DNA of 17,856 nt. Origin: Flammeovirgaceae bacterium. Its GTDB lineage: Bacteria > Bacteroidota > Bacteroidia > Cytophagales > Cyclobacteriaceae. The stretch is from NCBI GenBank assembly GCA_003229495.1, contig QIEB01000059.1:1-17856 (forward strand), written 5' to 3'. The notes beneath the pieces were generated by a model. The model saw only the letters and a list, made by a program, of their open reading frames with translations, searched no databases and was not told where the DNA came from. Numbering within the stretch: the first letter of the stretch is position 1; each line of letters begins with the position of its first letter. The position numbers and the translations under genes were made by a program. Below, in pieces: positions 14,380 to 17,856 of this stretch.

Positions 14380-14390
14380 TCAATATAGAT

Positions 14391-15572
14391 TTATCGAATA
14401 TTTCCTGCTACAGGTAAGCCACTGGGTACAGATTTAGGAATATCCCTGTCAAAATTGGTGTCATTCAGGGTATTTAAAAAAGAGATGATCGACCCCATGT
14501 CCTTAACACTAAGATCAAGTTCTTTCACCAAGGGATCGAACTGGTCCTTTGAAACCGCTGGATTTCGGGTTTTCCCAAAAGAAAGGTCCTCGTAAAATTC
14601 AAGTACGTTTTTTAGTGATCTTAGGCTGCCATTGTGCATATAGGGGGCAGTAAAACGAAGGTTTCGCAGACTGGCAGTGCGAAAAGCAAAGCTCCGGTTG
14701 ATCCCACTGTCGGGTACGGCCAATTTATCGTTATCAGGTATACCCAGCACATGTTCCTTGTAATCAGAAAACATGGAACCATTATGACAATTGGCGCAGC
14801 CCGCTTTTTTAAATAATTCAAAGCCGTCTTTTTCAGAAAGTGAAATGGCACTCCTATCTCCGCGCATATATTGATCAAAACGCGAATTATTGGTGACTAG
14901 GGTCCTTTCAAAAGCAGCAATTGATTTCCCCAAATTAGTGGTATTGACGGCGTCTTTTTCGCCAAATGCGGCGGTGAATAGACGTTGATACTCTGGAATC
15001 GCTGCTAAGCGGGCTACCACTACTTCTAACACCTCCTGTTCTGAATAGCTATGTCCTCTCATTTCCTCAAGTGCTTTAATAGGCTCCAAGGCTTGTTTTT
15101 CAAGACTTTCCACTCTCATATCCCAAAACATAGGGGCTTTTTCAGGTTCATAGCTATTGCGAATGTCGATACCATTATATGCGGTATTGAGAATGGTATT
15201 AGAATTGCGTTTCACAAAAGGTATATCGTTTGGCTGATTAAATACTCGCTTGCTTCCAAAACCAATGCCATTGACACCTATAGAAATGTCCAAAAACTCC
15301 GCATACCCGTTGTCAGGATGGTGACAGGTAGCACAAGCCACGTCCTTGTTACCGGACAGGATGGGGTCAAAAAAGAGCAGTTTCCCCAAAGCCACTTTTT
15401 GGGGAGAGGTAGGATTGTCTTTTGGTGAGATTACATTTTTAGGCAGCGCTCTGTTCATACTTAGCGCTTTTATCTTTGCAATATTTTTCAATTTTTCTTT
15501 TTCCGGATTTGAACAACTTGCTAGCTGTATCAAGATAAAGAAAGCAGGAATAAACAAGTAAATATTTTTCAC
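14391..15572 (-). CDS. Di-heme cytochrome c peroxidase / MauG-like lipoprotein
   Basis: The 393-residue protein has two c-type heme sites, CATCH (Cys80, Cys83, His84) and CANCH (Cys259, Cys262, His263), in the order and spacing of bacterial di-heme peroxidases, with the usual TAPYMHNGS block (Met312). This group reduces hydrogen peroxide using electrons from small cytochromes, while MauG relatives oxidise protein side chains. The N-terminus is a lipoprotein signal with lipobox LASC (Cys20), so it is anchored on the periplasmic side of a membrane or at the outer membrane. The start is GTG at 15572, which gives a complete lipoprotein signal. It converges on the GH5 gene with only 11 bases between stop codons. 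No partner cytochrome gene is nearby. Confidence 0.93.
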   Translation of the reverse strand: MKNIYLFIPAFFILIQLASCSNPEKEKLKNIAKIKALSMNRALPKNVISPKDNPTSPQKVALGKLLFFDPILSGNKDVACATCHHPDNGYAEFLDISIGVNGIGFGSKRVFNQPNDIPFVKRNSNTILNTAYNGIDIRNSYEPEKAPMFWDMRVESLEKQALEPIKALEEMRGHSYSEQEVLEVVVARLAAIPEYQRLFTAAFGEKDAVNTTNLGKSIAAFERTLVTNNSRFDQYMRGDRSAISLSEKDGFELFKKAGCANCHNGSMFSDYKEHVLGIPDNDKLAVPDSGINRSFAFRTASLRNLRFTAPYMHNGSLRSLKNVLEFYEDLSFGKTRNPAVSKDQFDPLVKELDLSVKDMGSIISFLNTLNDTNFDRDIPKSVPSGLPVAGNIR

Positions 15573-15678
15573 CTCACTAAAAGTGTTGAAATTATTCTTT
15601 AGTAAAGATACTCATATGATATTTTTATAAAAAAGCCCGACATGTACCTCATCCAAGTAGGAAGCGAATGGATGCCTT

Positions 15679-15894
15679 TCAAAATAACTCAGAAATTGTT
15701 GTCATCGGTAAAAACATTTTGCCACTATCCGGCAAAGAAATAAAACCATATTTTTCATAGAATCTTACAGCCTCCTCATCCAAAGGATCTACCACCACCG
15801 CCATGGAACCAATTTCTGTAGCCGATATTTCAAAGCTTCTCTTTAATGCATCCAATAACAAAAGTTCACCAAATCTGGCAAAAGGAGGGAATGA
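15679..15894 (-). pseudogene. Remnant of a GNAT acetyltransferase (TacT/AtaT toxin-like), N-terminus missing
   Basis: The open frame gives about 72 residues: SFPPFARFGELLLLDALKRS, then MAVVVDPLDEEAVRFYEKYGF and a C-terminus LPMTTISELF. This is the second half of a GNAT fold, with the FYEKYGF helix-strand and the LPM ending typical of TacT/AtaT-type toxins that acetylate charged tRNAs. An in-frame TAG at 15895-15897 blocks the frame upstream and there is no ATG. The acetyl-CoA loop (R/QxxGxG/A) expected just before GELLL is missing, as if 10 or more residues had been lost between FPPFA and RFGELL. No DUF1778 antitoxin gene is next to it. It is most likely a decayed gene. A shorter product from an internal TTG is conceivable but would lack the cofactor site. 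Confidence 0.7.
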
Positions 15895-16006
15895 CTACCG
15901 CAGTGGCCCGAAACCGGGGGAAGGCTACAGATATTAATCATTTTTCAACATGATATCAGTCGGCTACTATTAACAAGAAAATTTGTAGTATTCGCTAAAA
16001 TGCATC

Positions 16007-16498
16007 ATGGATCAGACACATATTCATTTAGTATTAACACATTTTCCAATTATAGGAACAATAGTTGGAAGTGGAATTTTGGCATATGGCCAATATTCAA
16101 AAAACGACTCAATAAAAAAAGTAGCTTTTGTCACATTTGTTTTTATGGCAATAATGACCATTCCTGTTTTTCTGACAGGAGAAGAGGCTGAAGAAACAGT
16201 TGAACACCTTGCTGGGGTTTCTGAAAACCTTATTGAAGACCATGAAGAACTCGCTGAAAAGGCAATTTGGTTAATGGGCTTATTGGGTATATTATCTATT
16301 GTTAGTTTTTTTGCGATTGTAAAGAAACTATCTTTTTCAAAAACGATTTCGCTAGCCACATTGCTTATCTCATTGACCACATTTGCGCTTTTTGCAAAAG
16401 TTGGGAATCTGGGCGGACAAATTCGTCATTCTGAAATCAGAGCAAATAGCACCAGTTTCGAAGGTGAAAATGACAATGGAACAAAAAGTCGATCGTAA
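16007..16498 (+). CDS. Four-helix membrane protein, DUF2231-like
   Basis: The 163-residue product has four hydrophobic segments, at about 8-28, 36-56, 86-106 and 110-130, and a charged loop (58-85) rich in Glu. Conserved-looking histidines occur in HIHLVLTHFP (His5, His7, His12), the loop (His67, His79) and GGQIRHSEI (His141). The HxH and HFP start and the GGxIRHxE end resemble DUF2231-type integral membrane proteins, some of which are suspected to bind heme or metal. I cannot assign a function. The start at 16007 leaves only six residues before the first membrane segment; an overlapping ATG at 16000 is in another frame. The gene lies between the GNAT remnant and the convergent broken transporter, with 69 bases to the latter's stop. 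Confidence 0.65.
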   Translation: MDQTHIHLVLTHFPIIGTIVGSGILAYGQYSKNDSIKKVAFVTFVFMAIMTIPVFLTGEEAEETVEHLAGVSENLIEDHEELAEKAIWLMGLLGILSIVSFFAIVKKLSFSKTISLATLLISLTTFALFAKVGNLGGQIRHSEIRANSTSFEGENDNGTKSRS

Positions 16499-16567
16499 AT
16501 CTGAAAAAGGCTCTTGTGGTGCTCGTGTCCCAGAGTGATAAATGAAAATTCGTTTGGAAATAAAATG

Positions 16568-17856
16568 TTAACCTAAAAATAACTTCACCATCAACACAAC
16601 AATAATTGGTCCCCCCAGTCCTACCACAGCTCCGATATAACGAAAATCGGTTTGCTTCAAATGCCCCGTGGAAAACGCAATAGCATTTGGGGGAGTAGAA
16701 ATGGGCAAGAAAAGAGCAGTGTGCTGTAATTAAAGCCAGGTCCGGTAAGAAAGATACCCCTACCGGAATAAGTATGCTGGCTGCCGCCGTATTACTCATA
16801 ATGTTGGATAATAGGGTGGTAAGCAAAGCCAGGAACAGCAACATGATATAAGCATTCTTAAAAATGGGGATTTTTGCTACCAGATAGTCGGCCAGCCCTG
16901 AATCGCTAATCACCAATCCCAAGGTCAACCCCCCGGCTACCAGAATCAATGTGTCCCAAGGCAACAATTTTAGGTCTTCAGCCAAAACCACTCCACTTAC
17001 CGTAAAGATCAGAATGGGAATAAATGATACTACTGCCACCGGAATATTGTGTAAAGTAGAAGTTAGCCATAAACCAATGGTGATGGCAAACGTAGTCACC
17101 ACAATCACCCGGTTACGAAAGGTGTTTCTGTTGGGATAATCAGATAAATCATCTGCTGAACTAATTTCAATTCGTTGGTAGTTTGTTTTGTATCTCCATC
17201 TCAACAGGAGCCAGATTAAAAAAATGAAGAGTAAAGCTATAGGGCAACCCACCAACATCCAGTCCAGGAACCCAAACTCCTGTCCCTGAGCGTGAATGAT
17301 ACCTATGGCAATTGCATTGGGAGGGCTGCCGATAATGGTACCCATGCCCCCTACGGTTGCAGCCGATGCAACTCCTAAAAACAAACCTTTGACTAGAGGA
17401 TCCGTTGGATCTAAGTTTTTAACAATGGGACCCAGGATTGCCACCATCATAGCGGTAGTGGCGGTATTGGACATGAACATGCTAAGGATACCAGTTACCA
17501 GCATACAGCCTAAAAGAATGGTACCGAAGCGTGAAAGTACCAAGTGAGAAAATTTGCGATCGAATTGAGTGATCTGAGCCCCTATTGCCAGGAAAAAACC
17601 CCCAATTAAGATCCAAATGATAGGACTGGACCACGTACTAAGGTATTTTTCCCATTCTTGAGATATGATAGCAGGTTGTAGATTGTCCAGGAAGTAAATG
17701 GCAAATCCTATTATGAGAATGCTTACTGCAAAAGGAGGTATAGCTTCAGTGATCCAAAGTCCACCGGCGAATAATAACAAAAACAAGGCATTGGAAGTTT
17801 GCGCATTAAGGCCTTCTTTTCGAGCCCAAGCAGTGATTAAGAAGGCCATTAAAAAT
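16568..17856 (-). pseudogene. DASS/SLC13 sodium:dicarboxylate symporter, frameshifted and cut by window edge
   Basis: The frame from the right edge to about 16719 encodes most of a DASS/SLC13 carrier: GLWITEAIP, the first sodium motif SNTATT, GSPPNAIA, and the second SNTAAAS. It then continues wrongly as HCSFLAHFYSPKCY. The expected ending is present in another frame from 16717 to the TAA at 16568: ALFLPISTPPNAIAFSTG followed by a last membrane helix (PIIVVLMVKLFLG). Net change at about 16718 is one base gained or two lost (or a slightly larger deletion, since some residues between the frames seem missing). Intact carriers import dicarboxylates or similar anions with sodium. The N-terminus lies beyond the window, as hydrophobic residues continue past the ATG at 17849. 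The change may be a true mutation or an assembly error. Confidence 0.8.

Noticed and set aside
16000..16191. Plus-strand frame starting at 16000 overlapping the DUF2231-like gene
   Set aside because: Its product is low-complexity Asn/Ser/Lys text, while the frame at 16007 gives four clean membrane segments.
16499..16567. Imperfect CTCT...AGAG hairpin between the DUF2231-like and transporter genes as terminator
   Set aside because: Pairing is broken by several mismatches and no T-run follows.

Overview
The window looks like chromosomal DNA from a marine or environmental Bacteroidota, probably order Cytophagales. The evidence is: secreted proteins with short signal peptides ending in Ala-Gln or Gly-Gln, a type IX secretion (T9SS) C-terminal sorting domain on a GH5 glycosidase, a TTTG/TAnnTTTG-type promoter, AT-rich leaders with weak ribosome sites, and several small outer-membrane barrels. 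No RNA genes, insertion sequences, phage genes or CRISPR arrays were seen. Coding density is high and no gene-free gap exceeds 300 bases.

Layout. Bases 1-5036 are a minus-strand run, listed from its upstream end: MBL-fold hydrolase, patatin-like phospholipase (stop and start overlap), long-form urocanate hydratase (hutU), acyltransferase, small outer-membrane barrel, and a second acyltransferase cut by the window edge. A candidate promoter for the run lies at 5138-5171. Bases 5289-6059 hold a plus-strand outer-membrane protein with an 18-bp perfect palindrome on its likely start codon. Bases 6110-10995 are a second minus-strand run: MarR regulator, SnoaL/NTF2-like protein, pirin, then a 979-residue secreted protein joining a DUF5060/apiosidase-like glycoside hydrolase, a glycerophosphodiester phosphodiesterase (GDPD) domain and an Ig-like domain. 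Bases 11224-14379 hold a plus-strand pair: a DUF3095 protein with nucleotide-cyclase-like metal motifs, and a GH5 glycoside hydrolase with a T9SS tag. A di-heme cytochrome c peroxidase lipoprotein converges on it (14391-15572).

Bases 15600-17856 look partly decayed: a headless GNAT acetyltransferase of the TacT/AtaT toxin type, an intact four-helix DUF2231-like membrane protein, and a DASS/SLC13 transporter whose last 50 codons are in another frame.

Function. The left run combines lipid handling (phospholipase, acyltransferases) with an orphan histidine-catabolism enzyme. The middle run places secreted carbohydrate or phosphodiester degradation next to a MarR/pirin stress-type module, and the GH5 gene adds a second polysaccharide enzyme. 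The GH-GDPD-Ig fusion and the cyclase-like DUF3095 protein next to the GH5 gene are the most promising items for new biology.
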